Below, one piece after another: positions 16,999 to 26,208 of a stretch of 64,000 nt of DNA; positions within the stretch are counted from its first letter, which is position 1, and every line of letters begins with the position of its first letter. Source of the DNA: Hafnia paralvei ATCC 29927 (GTDB lineage: Bacteria; Pseudomonadota; Gammaproteobacteria; Enterobacterales; Enterobacteriaceae); assembly GCF_001655005.1 (NCBI RefSeq), contig NZ_LXET01000041.1, forward strand, positions 124,001-188,000, in the 5' to 3' direction. A model generated the notes under the pieces. The model was given only the letters and a program-made list of their open reading frames with translations, did no database searches and was not told the DNA's origin. Both the position numbers and the translations under genes were made by a program.

Positions 16999-18360
16999 TT
17001 AAATCTTCGCTTTCTTACGAGAGAGCAAAAAACCAACCCACAGCACTGCAACCCAAATAGGTAACAGGATCACTGAAATTCTAATACCTGGGGTCATATA
17101 CATAATCACCAGAATCAGGGCTAAAAATGCTAGGCAGAGATAATTACCATACGGATACCACAGAGCTTTAAATGCGGTCGTAACACCTTGCTGATTCTTC
17201 GCGGCTTTAAACTTAAGATGCGCCATACAAATCATCACCCAGTTAATGACCAGCGTTGAAACCACCAAGGCCATCAATAGCTCAAACGCCTCACCCGGCA
17301 TAAGATAATTAATCAGCACCACCGCAGACGTCGTCAGCGCGGACAAACCAATAGAGAGAATGGGCACGCCTCGGCGGTTAACTTTTGTCAACACCGCGGG
17401 CGCATTACCCTGCTTTGCCAAACCGAAAAGCATTCGGCTGTTGGAATAGACGCAACTGTTATACACAGACAATGCGGCGGTCAACACGACAATATTGAGC
17501 GCGGTCGCAACCCAATTGCTATCCAATGCATGGAAGATCATCACAAAAGGACTTCCCCCCTGCACAACGTTTTGCCAAGGATAAAGCGACAACAAAACGG
17601 TCAGCGAACCAATATAGAAAATCAGGATTCTATACACGACTTGGTTTGTGGCTTTAGGGATACTTTTGCGCGGTTCACTGGCTTCAGCAGCAGTAATGCC
17701 TACCAGTTCCAGTCCACCAAATGAAAACATAATGACCGCCATAGCCATAATCAGCCCATGCCAGCCGTTGGGGAGGAAGCCACCCTGCGTCCACAGATTA
17801 GTGATACTGGCCTGTGGTCCACCGGAGCCGGATGCTAGCATCCATGCGCCAAAGACAATCATGCCGATAATGGCGCCAACCTTGATGATTGCAAACCAGA
17901 ATTCGGTTTCACCGTACACACGCACGTTGACCAGATTGATAATGTTAATGATGACAAAGAACCCAGCCGCAGACATCCACGTGGGAATATCAGGCCACCA
18001 GTACTGGATATAAATACCTACCGCCGTCAGCTCAGCCATTCCCACCAGCACAAACATGACCCAATAGTTCCAACCTGCTAAGAACCCAGCAAAGCTGCCC
18101 CAGTACTTATAAGCAAAGTGACTAAATGATCCGGCGACCGGCTCCTCAACCACCATTTCGCCCAGTTGGCGCATGATCAGGAACGCAATAAAACCACCGA
18201 TAGCATAGCCGAGTAAAACGGATGGCCCCGCCATTTTGATCGTTTGCGCAATACCCAGAAATAATCCCGTACCAACGGCACCGCCCAGTGCTATCAGTTG
18301 GATATGTCTATTCTTTAATCCCCTTTGCAGGGTTTCTTCTTGTTGTTGCAGATCGCCCAT
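16999..18360 (-). CDS. aroP: Aromatic amino acid transporter, AroP-like
   Basis: A 453-aa amino acid-polyamine-organocation permease with 12 predicted membrane helices. The opening GLKNRHIQLIALGGAVGTGLF, then GEMVVEEPVAGSFSHFAYKY and FSFGGLELVGITAAEA, closely follow E. coli AroP, which imports Phe, Tyr and Trp with protons. PheP is the nearest alternative. It is a single-gene unit read leftward. The upstream region has TGTAAATAAAATAATA, a possible half of a TyrR box, which is weak evidence. It ends about 75 bases from the antitoxin RNA terminator. Confidence 0.88.
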   Translation of the reverse strand: MGDLQQQEETLQRGLKNRHIQLIALGGAVGTGLFLGIAQTIKMAGPSVLLGYAIGGFIAFLIMRQLGEMVVEEPVAGSFSHFAYKYWGSFAGFLAGWNYWVMFVLVGMAELTAVGIYIQYWWPDIPTWMSAAGFFVIINIINLVNVRVYGETEFWFAIIKVGAIIGMIVFGAWMLASGSGGPQASITNLWTQGGFLPNGWHGLIMAMAVIMFSFGGLELVGITAAEASEPRKSIPKATNQVVYRILIFYIGSLTVLLSLYPWQNVVQGGSPFVMIFHALDSNWVATALNIVVLTAALSVYNSCVYSNSRMLFGLAKQGNAPAVLTKVNRRGVPILSIGLSALTTSAVVLINYLMPGEAFELLMALVVSTLVINWVMICMAHLKFKAAKNQQGVTTAFKALWYPYGNYLCLAFLALILVIMYMTPGIRISVILLPIWVAVLWVGFLLSRKKAKI

Positions 18361-18647
18361 TTTTTCCTCTGTGCGATAGCGTCATTAGCGCTGTGTGAAC
18401 GCTGAACCGTGGCGCATCGTATTATTTTATTTACATTGCGGGCTGCTTTGTATCACTTCCTGACTATTGCAATCAAGCCAAACTTCATGCTAGGCATGCT
18501 AACTGTTGCCAGTTTATCCAATCGTCAACGCACTTATTTGTGCTATATCTGCCACGCACAACCCTCTTATTTGCGAGGGAATAGCCGCAACAGGCGTTTA
18601 TCTGCTAAAATATGCGCCCTTTGTTGAAACCGCATGCATCCTTGCTT

Positions 18648-19454
18648 ATGTCAAACCGCGATACACTTTCTGATAACACTTTTGATGCCGCTTCGGGTGG
18701 CAACGACGGTAGCGCTGACCGCGATACGCTTTTCTCGGCCCCTATTGCCAAACTTGGGGACTGGACTTTTGACGAACGCGTCGCCGAAGTCTTCCCCGAT
18801 ATGATCCAACGCTCAGTGCCGGGTTATTCCAACATTATTTCTATGATCGGAATGTTGGCAGAGCGCTTTGCCCAGCCCAATACTAAAGTGTATGACTTAG
18901 GCTGCTCGTTGGGTGCTGCGACGCTCTCCATGCGTCGTAATATTCGTGCGCAAGGATGCCAGATCGTCGCCGTCGATAACTCTCCCGCGATGGTTGAGCG
19001 CTGCCGCCGCCATATTGACGCCTTCCGAGCTCAAACGCCGGTTGAGGTTATTGAAGCCGATATTCAAAATATTGCTATCGAGAACGCCTCTATGGTGGTG
19101 CTCAATTTTACGCTGCAGTTTTTAGCCCCAGAAGAACGCCAGTCTCTACTGAATAAAATTTATCAAGGCTTACTGCCGGGGGGCGTTTTGGTACTGTCGG
19201 AGAAATTTAACTTTGAAGACAAAACATTAGGTGAATTGCTGTTTAACATGCACCACGACTTCAAACGTGCCAACGGCTACAGTGAGCTAGAAATCAGCCA
19301 AAAGCGCAGCATGTTAGAAAATGTGATGCTGACTGACTCGGTCGAAACACACAAAAGCCGACTGAGTCAGGCTGGTTTTGAACACGCTGAAATATGGTTC
19401 CAATGTTTTAACTTCGGCTCCTTGCTGGCCGTAAAAGGAGACGTCGTCGCATGA
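18648..19454 (+). CDS. cmoA: Carboxy-S-adenosylmethionine synthase CmoA
   Basis: A 268-aa SAM-dependent enzyme that converts SAM and prephenate to carboxy-SAM, the donor for 5-oxyacetyl-uridine at tRNA wobble position 34. The SAM-binding motif VYDLGCSLGAATLSMRRNI and the C-terminal WFQCFNFGSLLAVKG are intact. The start at 18648 gives an N-terminus longer than in E. coli, with about 20 extra polar residues before RDTLFSAPIAKLGDW; a frame open to 18612 adds 12 more. The ribosome site is weak, so the start is uncertain. It overlaps cmoB by four bases (ATGA). Confidence 0.95.
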   Translation: MSNRDTLSDNTFDAASGGNDGSADRDTLFSAPIAKLGDWTFDERVAEVFPDMIQRSVPGYSNIISMIGMLAERFAQPNTKVYDLGCSLGAATLSMRRNIRAQGCQIVAVDNSPAMVERCRRHIDAFRAQTPVEVIEADIQNIAIENASMVVLNFTLQFLAPEERQSLLNKIYQGLLPGGVLVLSEKFNFEDKTLGELLFNMHHDFKRANGYSELEISQKRSMLENVMLTDSVETHKSRLSQAGFEHAEIWFQCFNFGSLLAVKGDVVA

Positions 19455-20422
19455 TCGAATTTGGTAATTTCTATCAACGAATCGCAAATAGTCCTTTAAG
19501 CCACTGGCTGGAGGTTCTGCCGGCACAGCTAGCCGCATGGCAGCGTGAGTCGTTGCATGGCAAATTTAAAGACTGGTTTAACGCCGTCGATCGTCTTCCT
19601 GAAATGACACCGCACTCTCTGGATTTGCTCAATGGCGTTCGCGCTCAAGCAGAGCCTGAACTGGGGCCGGGTCAGAAAGAAGGGATTGAGAAAATGCTAC
19701 GCGCACTGATGCCGTGGCGCAAAGGGCCATTTGATCTATATGGTATCCATATCAATACCGAATGGCGTTCAGATTGGAAATGGGAGCGTGTATTACCGCA
19801 CATTTCGCCTCTGGAAGGTCGCACTATTCTTGACGTCGGCTGTGGCAGCGGATACCACCTATGGCGCATGATTGGTGCAGGGGCACATTTCGCCGTAGGT
19901 ATCGACCCTATGCAACTGTTCCTATGCCAATTTGAAGCGGTACGTAAGCTGCTGGGTGGCGATCAACGCGCGCATCTATTACCGCTAGGCATTGAGCAAT
20001 TGCCTGAGCTCGCCGCCTTCGACACGGTATTTTCCATGGGGGTTTTATACCACCGCCGTTCGCCGCTCGATCATCTATATCAGCTAAAAAATCAGTTGGT
20101 GAAAGACGGTGAGCTGGTACTGGAAACCATTGTCATCGAAGGTGATGAAAATCAGGTGTTAGTACCTGGTGACCGCTATGCTCAGATGCGCAATGTATAT
20201 TTCATTCCGTCGGCTAAAGCGCTGGTTAAATGGTTGGAAAAATGCGGTTTTGTCGATGTACGCATCGTGGATTCTTGCGTGACCTCATTAGAGGAGCAAC
20301 GCCGTACTGACTGGATGATCAGCGAGTCTTTAGCAGAGTTCCTCGATCCCAACGACCAAAGCAAAACCGTGGAAGGCTACCCAGCACCAATTCGCGCGGT
20401 TATTGTTGCCCGTAAGCCTTAA
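19451..20422 (+). CDS. cmoB: tRNA U34 carboxymethyltransferase CmoB
   Basis: A 323-aa methyltransferase-fold enzyme that transfers the carboxymethyl group from carboxy-SAM to 5-hydroxyuridine at position 34 of tRNAs. The binding motif ILDVGCGSGYHLWRM and the FSMGVLYHRRSPLDHL segment are conserved, and length equals the E. coli protein. It is translationally coupled to cmoA, whose product it uses, so the operon delivers both steps of cmo5U synthesis. Confidence 0.97.
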   Translation: MIEFGNFYQRIANSPLSHWLEVLPAQLAAWQRESLHGKFKDWFNAVDRLPEMTPHSLDLLNGVRAQAEPELGPGQKEGIEKMLRALMPWRKGPFDLYGIHINTEWRSDWKWERVLPHISPLEGRTILDVGCGSGYHLWRMIGAGAHFAVGIDPMQLFLCQFEAVRKLLGGDQRAHLLPLGIEQLPELAAFDTVFSMGVLYHRRSPLDHLYQLKNQLVKDGELVLETIVIEGDENQVLVPGDRYAQMRNVYFIPSAKALVKWLEKCGFVDVRIVDSCVTSLEEQRRTDWMISESLAEFLDPNDQSKTVEGYPAPIRAVIVARKP

Positions 20423-20435
20423 TCCACAACGGGCG

Positions 20436-20465
20436 AAAAAAAGCCCCAACGATTTTTGTTGGGGC
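20436..20465 (-). terminator. Terminator of cutC (leftward), between cmoB and cutC
   Basis: Stem GCCCCAAC (20443-20450) / GTTGGGGC (20458-20465). Read leftward it is followed by TTTTTTT (20442-20436). It may also serve cmoB less efficiently. Confidence 0.8.
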
Positions 20466-20535
20466 CATACTGTTTAGCGAAACTTCCACTAAAATTCGTA
20501 CTACTTCTACTGGAACTGTACGACACACGTCTGCA

Positions 20536-21291
20536 TCATGCAGAACGTGGAAACGGCTCACCTAAGCTTAACGCCGTTTTCATCGCTTCAACCACTTCGC
20601 CATCTACACAATAGTGGGTGAATTCATCAAATTCACTGTCTGAACACATCGTGACGCCAGCTTTACGATAACGCATTTCAGAAGGCACCATATGACCGGC
20701 GGAGCTGTGCACCTCAGTTAATCCAATTTCTTGAAACTTGTGCAGATTGGTTAAACGCACGCCTGCACCTGCCATAATGACTGGACCTTGTGTGGCATTC
20801 AGTAGCTCTTTCAGTAGTGGCAGCCCGACCTCAGCGCTCTGCTGCTGACCCGATGTCAGAATGCGCGCAATCCCTAAATCGGTCAACTGGCTCAATGCCA
20901 CCATCGGACTTACACACATATCAAAAGCACGGTGGAAAGTGATGGCCATATTGCCACTCAGCTGCATCAGCTCACGCATTCTTGGCAAATCGATATGCCC
21001 TTCCGCATCTAACAAACCAACAACCGCACCGGGAAACCCCATATCGCGAATCATTGCCATGTCATTTTTCATCACTTCAAAATCAGTATAGCTATAACAA
21101 AAATCTCCGCCGCGAGGACGAATAATAGGATGCACAGGGATAGAAACCTTATCTCGCACCCATTTCAACGTGCCATAGCTTGGCGTTAACCCCCCATCTA
21201 ACTGGCTGGCACAGAGTTCTATGCGATCCGCACCGGCACGTTCCGCCGTGAGGGCGCACTCTGCCCCAAAGCAACAAATTTCCAATTTCAT
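20536..21291 (-). CDS. cutC: CutC family protein
   Basis: A 251-aa TIM-barrel protein (PF03932). The start at 21291 gives MKLEICCFGAECALTAERAG and has GGAGG nine bases upstream; an earlier ATG at 21318 would span that ribosome site. CutC was named for copper tolerance in E. coli, but that role has been questioned, so the molecular function should be regarded as unknown. Conserved features include GADRIELCASQLDGGLTPSYG, HPIIRPRGGDF and TFHRAFD. It sits between cmoB and yecM as in E. coli. Confidence 0.93.
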   Translation of the reverse strand: MKLEICCFGAECALTAERAGADRIELCASQLDGGLTPSYGTLKWVRDKVSIPVHPIIRPRGGDFCYSYTDFEVMKNDMAMIRDMGFPGAVVGLLDAEGHIDLPRMRELMQLSGNMAITFHRAFDMCVSPMVALSQLTDLGIARILTSGQQQSAEVGLPLLKELLNATQGPVIMAGAGVRLTNLHKFQEIGLTEVHSSAGHMVPSEMRYRKAGVTMCSDSEFDEFTHYCVDGEVVEAMKTALSLGEPFPRSA

Positions 21292-21563
21292 ACTAAAATA
21301 CCTCCAAAAAACCGCCAAGACAGACTACGTTACGTGAAAACTTTTCATTCCAACGCATTGATGCTTGAGAAAGAGGAGCCTTCTCGCGTAGGCTGAAAAA
21401 AACCGTGATATATCTCACTCTCGGTCATGAACTCTTGATACGCTAAATACTCTTTATGCAGACACGCAAAAACATCACTGGCTGATGATAACCATGATAA
21501 TTTCGTCACTCGTGTTGCAATTGCCTACTGGGCAGGAACTAAGCCTACTAAAGGATGAATACT

Positions 21564-22706
21564 ATGACATTCAATTTTGATGAATGGGTCGACAGAAGTC
21601 ACAGTGATAGCCAGAAATGGAACAAATATGCGAACAAAGACATCATTCCGATGTGGGTCGCAGATACCGACTTCCGCTCACCACCCGCTGTGATTGACGC
21701 TCTTCAAAAACGCGTTGCAGAGGGCGTGTTTGGCTACGGCGACCCATCACAAGAATTGGTGCAGATATTTATCAAGCGCATGCGCGATTTATATCAATGG
21801 GATGTGAAGCCTGAGTGGCTGGTATTTTTGCCAGGTATGGTATGTGGTTTGAACTTAAGCGTGCGTGCATTTACCGATCCACAACAGCATACGCTGGCGC
21901 CGTTCCCAATTTATCCGCCGTTTGTTAAATCATCCCGTTTCGCACATCGTCAGCAGTTGCAAATTCCAGTCAAGCTCAATAACCAACGCTGGGTGATGGA
22001 TTTAGCGAGCGCCGAGCAGCAGCTCACCGGTAACGAAAAACTTCTGATGCTGTGTAACCCACATAATCCGGGCGGAACGGTCTATACACGAGAAGAGCTC
22101 GAAGAACAGCTCGCCTTTGCTCAGCGCCACAATCTTCTGATTTGTTCGGACGAAATTCATTGTGACTTACTGCTAGAACCCGGCGTTAAGCACGTCCCAA
22201 TTGCTTCACTCAATGATGACGCCGCACAGCGCAGCATTACGCTGATGGCGCCATCCAAAACCTACAACATTGCAGGCTTAGGTGCGACGATAGCTATTAT
22301 CCCGAACAAAAACCTGCGCGATCGTTTTATTACCGAACGCACCGGCGTCGTCCCGAGCGTGGATATTCTGGCCTACGTCGCGGCTGAAGCCGCCTATCGC
22401 GATGGCCAAGAATGGTTGAATGCGCAGCTAGACTATCTGCGCGGCAACCGAGATCTGCTCGTTGCCAGAATTAATGCGATGAAAGGTCTATCTACAGTTA
22501 ACCTTGCAGCGACCTATCTCGCGTGGGTTGATGCCTCAGCGCTACCGGTGGACAATCCCCATGCGTTCTTCGAGCAGGCGGGCGTGGGTTTATCACCGGG
22601 CGCAGACTTTGGTAATGCTAAATTTGTACGCATTAACTTTGGCTGTAACCGTGGACTGTTAACAAAAGCACTGGATCGTATGGAAAACGCAATAAACGCG
22701 CTCTAA
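21564..22706 (+). CDS. PatB/MalY-type PLP-dependent C-S lyase (cystathionine beta-lyase-like)
   Basis: A 380-aa fold-type I aminotransferase-like enzyme. The start at 21564 was chosen because AAAGGA lies eight bases upstream; the ATG at 21555 overlaps that site. It has the MalY/PatB opening (MWVADTDFRSPPAVIDAL), the NPHNPGG loop (165-171), SDEIH (195-199) and the Schiff-base lysine K232 in APSKTYNIAGL. Members cleave cystathionine or other cysteine S-conjugates to pyruvate and thiol; MalY also modulates MalT, which is not implied here because no mal genes are near. It is a monocistronic insertion between cutC and yecM, with its own terminator. Confidence 0.88.
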   Translation: MTFNFDEWVDRSHSDSQKWNKYANKDIIPMWVADTDFRSPPAVIDALQKRVAEGVFGYGDPSQELVQIFIKRMRDLYQWDVKPEWLVFLPGMVCGLNLSVRAFTDPQQHTLAPFPIYPPFVKSSRFAHRQQLQIPVKLNNQRWVMDLASAEQQLTGNEKLLMLCNPHNPGGTVYTREELEEQLAFAQRHNLLICSDEIHCDLLLEPGVKHVPIASLNDDAAQRSITLMAPSKTYNIAGLGATIAIIPNKNLRDRFITERTGVVPSVDILAYVAAEAAYRDGQEWLNAQLDYLRGNRDLLVARINAMKGLSTVNLAATYLAWVDASALPVDNPHAFFEQAGVGLSPGADFGNAKFVRINFGCNRGLLTKALDRMENAINAL

Positions 22707-22713
22707 GCCTGCT

Positions 22714-22753
22714 AAAAAAAGCGCCGTTATCTCTACGATAATGGCGTTTTTTT
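22714..22753 (+). terminator. Terminator of the C-S lyase gene
   Basis: AAAAAAAGCGCC-gTTATC-tctac-GATAA-tGGCGTTTTTTT, a long stem with one mismatch and a T-run, eight bases after the stop. It may work in both directions and also serve convergent yecM. Confidence 0.85.
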
Positions 22754-22787
22754 GATTTCTTATATCCGCAATCGACCAACCGTGACG

Positions 22788-23351
22788 TTATTGCTGCTCA
22801 CTCGCCACGATTTCACGAATAGAATACGGGTGAAACTTGATGGTAATCTCACCGTCGGTGACAGCCAACGTTGGGTTAGGTAAACGTTCCGACTCCCCTT
22901 TTGGGCTACTAAATTTTAGCTTGATCCCCGGAGCCAGCAGCGCTGAATCGGATAACAACTCAAGTGCTCGTGGATGTAAGGTCTCAGGATCGCCTGCAAT
23001 AACCAGCTCGACATGCTCCCAACCTTCGTGTGGGTAGCGCTTTTCGCCGGGGTACGGCAACTCTACGCAGTCAATCTGCCACGGTCCCACCGATAATGGC
23101 TGGTGTAAATCAAACAGACAGATTGGGCGACCATTAATCATATTTTCAGACAACAACGAGCTACATGTTTCAAACCCACTGCGCCAGCGCTCGGCCGTGG
23201 TATTTTGATGACAACGCAGAGAAATATGATCGGCACTAAAGGCAGAGAGATCCAATTCCAACTTATCTGCAAAAATTTGCAGCAGCGCGGTAAAACGAAC
23301 CAGATCGGCCTCCAGATCATGTAGCGCATCAATGTCTGCTAAAAATGTCAT
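22788..23351 (-). CDS. yecM: YecM, VOC-fold metalloprotein-like
   Basis: A 187-aa member of the YecM family (PF06185), with the fold of isomerases and vicinal-oxygen-chelate metalloproteins; substrate unknown. The ATG at 23351 aligns with the conserved family start, although a GTG two codons upstream is better placed for the GGAG site. Recognisable segments include ADHISLRCHQNTTAERW, ENMINGRPICLF, GEKRYPHEGWEHVELV and a C-terminus IREIVASEQ. It is divergent from argS, as in E. coli. Confidence 0.92.
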   Translation of the reverse strand: MTFLADIDALHDLEADLVRFTALLQIFADKLELDLSAFSADHISLRCHQNTTAERWRSGFETCSSLLSENMINGRPICLFDLHQPLSVGPWQIDCVELPYPGEKRYPHEGWEHVELVIAGDPETLHPRALELLSDSALLAPGIKLKFSSPKGESERLPNPTLAVTDGEITIKFHPYSIREIVASEQQ

Positions 23352-23585
23352 TTCCACTCTCTCTCCGCTATCAGCAAGGTTGCGTACTTTACCTGCTCTT
23401 TTAGCAGACTTCCATGCCCTATTTATTCCCAGAATCTGCGCAGCTTAAGCGCATGCTTGCTGACTCATGCTGCGAATTGACATATAATTATCGGCTGTTT
23501 TGGTGTGAATACACCTTGATGAACGAACTCACATATAAAACGCCGTCGTCACACACGTCAGGCTTTACAAATTTAAGGTAACCCG

Positions 23586-25316
23586 GTGAATATTCAGGCA
23601 CTTCTTTCAGATAAAGTCACCCAGGCTCTGGTGGCTGCAGGCGCTCCTGCTAATAGCGAAGCTCTTGTCCGTCAATCCGCGAAAGCACAATTTGGCGACT
23701 ATCAGGCCAATGGCGTCATGGGCGCGGCCAAGAAACTGGGTATTGCACCACGACAACTGGCAGAACAGGTATTAACTCACCTTGAATTGGGCGGTATCGC
23801 AAGCAACGTTGAAATCGCTGGTCCGGGCTTCATTAATATCTTCCTCGATCCCGCATGGCTGGCAAAACAGGTTGAGATGGCACTGGCCGATGAGCGCCTT
23901 GGCGTTGCCGCGGTTAAGCCGCAAACCATCGTGGTTGACTACTCTGCACCTAACGTAGCCAAAGAAATGCACGTGGGTCACCTGCGTTCAACCATCATTG
24001 GTGATGCTTCCGTTCGTACGCTTGAGTTCCTCGGACACAACGTCATTCGCGCTAACCATGTCGGCGACTGGGGTACCCAATTCGGTATGCTGATCGCTTA
24101 TCTGGAGAAAATGCAAAACGAACACGCGAATGAGATGGATCTCTCCGATCTGGAAGCCTTCTATCGCGAAGCGAAAAAGCACTACGATGAAGACGCTGAG
24201 TTCGCCGAACGTGCACGTGCCTATGTGGTTAAACTCCAAGGTGGCGATGAGTACTGCCGCGAAATGTGGCGTAAGCTGGTCGACATCACCATGTCGCAAA
24301 ACCAGAAAAACTACCAGCGCCTGAACGTGACCTTAACTAAAGATGACGTGATGGGTGAAAGCCTCTACAACAGCATGTTGCCGGGCATCGTAGCCGACCT
24401 GAAAGCTAAAGGACTGGCTGTTGAGAGCGAAGGCGCAACCGTTGTATTCCTCGACGAATACAAAAATAAAGAAGGTGAGCCTATGGGCGTCATCATCCAG
24501 AAAAAGGATGGCGGCTACCTGTACACCACCACCGATATTGCCTGTGCAAAATATCGTTATGAAACTCTCGGAGCCGATCGTGTGCTGTATTACATCGACT
24601 CTCGTCAACATCAGCACCTGATGCAAGCATGGACTATCGTGCGTAAAGCGGGCTATGTGCCTGACTCCGTCAGCCTCGAACACCATATGTTCGGCATGAT
24701 GCTGGGCAAAGACGGCAAGCCGTTTAAAACCCGCTCTGGTGGCACCATCAAACTGTCTGACCTGTTGGATGAAGCCGTTGAACGCGCAGGTAAACTGATT
24801 GCAGAGAAGAATCCAGATCTGAGCGGCGATGAACTGGCGAAGCTGGTTGAGGTGGTTGGTATTGGCGCGGTGAAATATGCGGATCTGTCAAAGAGTCGTA
24901 CCACAGACTACATCTTCGACTGGGACAACATGCTCGCGTTTGAAGGAAATACGGCGCCCTACATGCAATACGCCTATACCCGTGTGTCTTCAATCTTCAA
25001 GCGTGCGGGTATCGACGAACAGTCACTGAGCGGTAACATCGTCCTCACTGAAGACCGTGAAAAAGCGTTGGCTGCACGTTTGATTCAGTTTGAAGAAACC
25101 ATCACGCAAGTTGCCCGTGAAGGTACACCGCACGTGATGTGTACTTATCTGTATGACTTAGCGGGTCTGTTCTCCAGCTTCTATGAAGCCTGCCCTATTC
25201 TTACCGCAGAGAGTGAAGAACAGCGTAACAGCCGCTTACAGCTTGCTGCGCTGACAGCAAGAACACTGAAGACCGGATTAGATACTCTGGGAATTGAAAC
25301 CGTAGAGCGCATGTAA
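23586..25316 (+). CDS. argS: Arginyl-tRNA synthetase
   Basis: A 576-aa class I synthetase that charges tRNA-Arg. It opens with GTG (MNIQALLSDKVTQALVAAG), as in E. coli, after a weak AAGGTAA site. The N-terminal Add-1 domain is followed by the HIGH-equivalent HVGH in APNVAKEMHVGHLRS. As usual for ArgRS a canonical KMSKS is absent; the region GKPFKTRSGGTIKLSDLLDEA stands in its place. The C-terminal anticodon-binding domain ends GLDTLGIETVERM. Its terminator is shared with the convergent gene. Confidence 0.98.
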   Translation: MNIQALLSDKVTQALVAAGAPANSEALVRQSAKAQFGDYQANGVMGAAKKLGIAPRQLAEQVLTHLELGGIASNVEIAGPGFINIFLDPAWLAKQVEMALADERLGVAAVKPQTIVVDYSAPNVAKEMHVGHLRSTIIGDASVRTLEFLGHNVIRANHVGDWGTQFGMLIAYLEKMQNEHANEMDLSDLEAFYREAKKHYDEDAEFAERARAYVVKLQGGDEYCREMWRKLVDITMSQNQKNYQRLNVTLTKDDVMGESLYNSMLPGIVADLKAKGLAVESEGATVVFLDEYKNKEGEPMGVIIQKKDGGYLYTTTDIACAKYRYETLGADRVLYYIDSRQHQHLMQAWTIVRKAGYVPDSVSLEHHMFGMMLGKDGKPFKTRSGGTIKLSDLLDEAVERAGKLIAEKNPDLSGDELAKLVEVVGIGAVKYADLSKSRTTDYIFDWDNMLAFEGNTAPYMQYAYTRVSSIFKRAGIDEQSLSGNIVLTEDREKALAARLIQFEETITQVAREGTPHVMCTYLYDLAGLFSSFYEACPILTAESEEQRNSRLQLAALTARTLKTGLDTLGIETVERM

Positions 25317-25351
25317 TTCATCGCTGCGTTATTTAACGCAGGTTACCCCAC

Positions 25352-25379
25352 AAAAAACGGCTCACATGAGCCGTTTTTT
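25352..25379. terminator. Bidirectional terminator after argS
   Basis: Perfect stem AAAAAACGGCTC / GAGCCGTTTTTT around acat, placed between convergent argS and the leftward hypothetical gene. Confidence 0.92.
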
Positions 25380-25403
25380 CAATGCTAAATGTCCCCAATA
25401 TAC

Positions 25404-26162
25404 TCAGAACTGGCTTTCATCAAAAAGTCGTTGTTTCTTATCGACTGAATAATTAATGCCATTGAAGTGTAAGGTATAGTTAGCCTGCGTCTTACTCACC
25501 GCAGTATCCTCGCAGTCATTGTTTCTTTTGGCTGACTCTGTATGGGTCGAGACTTCATGTACGCTAAGATCGGCAAAACCGGAGGTTGACGTTTTTGAAA
25601 TAGAGAGGGTTCGAGTTGTTTTATCAGAATACCCCGCGCAATCACCATCCCACTCTGCACCAAAGTCCTCAACCGTGAGTTGATTTACCATCAACGGTAG
25701 CGCTCTGTCTTTCAGTACATATAAATTGAGATTGCTATAATAAATAGGGTTTACTCGGGAGGATCCATGGCTGTTAAACCTAACACCGAATGCCCTCAGT
25801 TCCGGCGTAAGCTGATAACGAGCGGTGTCAATCGTGACATGGCTTAACGCAATTGCATCGTTAGTAATGGCATGTGGATGATAGTTGCGGGCTAAGATCT
25901 TTCCCGATTGTGTATCCGTGACCACAACATCTACGTCATAGTCATAAACGTCGCGATCTCTTTCTTCTGGCTGATTAACTAACATCACCATAATGGTTTT
26001 ATCCGGCGAGTATGGCCAAACTTTGCATACATTCAAATTATCATCATCCACCGCCCGTTTGCCGTAAAGCTGGTGAGACAAAGATTTAAGTTGCTCTTGG
26101 CAATCAGCCATTGCGATAGGTGCTATAACCATAGCACCGGCAAAAATCAAAAATCGTTTCAA
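25404..26162 (-). CDS. Secreted protein of unknown function
   Basis: I do not recognise this 252-aa protein. It begins with a clear signal peptide (MKRFLIFAGAMVIAPIAMA, cleavage before DC) and is otherwise soluble, so it is likely periplasmic. Visible features are an acidic DRDVYDYDVDVVVTD strand, YHPHAITNDAIALSHVTID, paired cysteines (CQEQ, NVCKVW, DCAGY, NDCED) suited to disulfides, and a Thr/Ser-rich stretch. It lies 46 bp downstream of murJ on the same strand and may be transcribed with it, but no functional link is evident. Confidence 0.7.
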   Translation of the reverse strand: MKRFLIFAGAMVIAPIAMADCQEQLKSLSHQLYGKRAVDDDNLNVCKVWPYSPDKTIMVMLVNQPEERDRDVYDYDVDVVVTDTQSGKILARNYHPHAITNDAIALSHVTIDTARYQLTPELRAFGVRFNSHGSSRVNPIYYSNLNLYVLKDRALPLMVNQLTVEDFGAEWDGDCAGYSDKTTRTLSISKTSTSGFADLSVHEVSTHTESAKRNNDCEDTAVSKTQANYTLHFNGINYSVDKKQRLFDESQF

Positions 26163-26208
26163 TCTGTCATCCTTAACAAGTACTGGCCTAATGAGTTTTC
26201 AGCGGCGA

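Noticed and set aside
18409..18627. 72-codon frame between aroP and cmoA
   Set aside because: Covers the divergent promoter region, has no ribosome site and no family resemblance.
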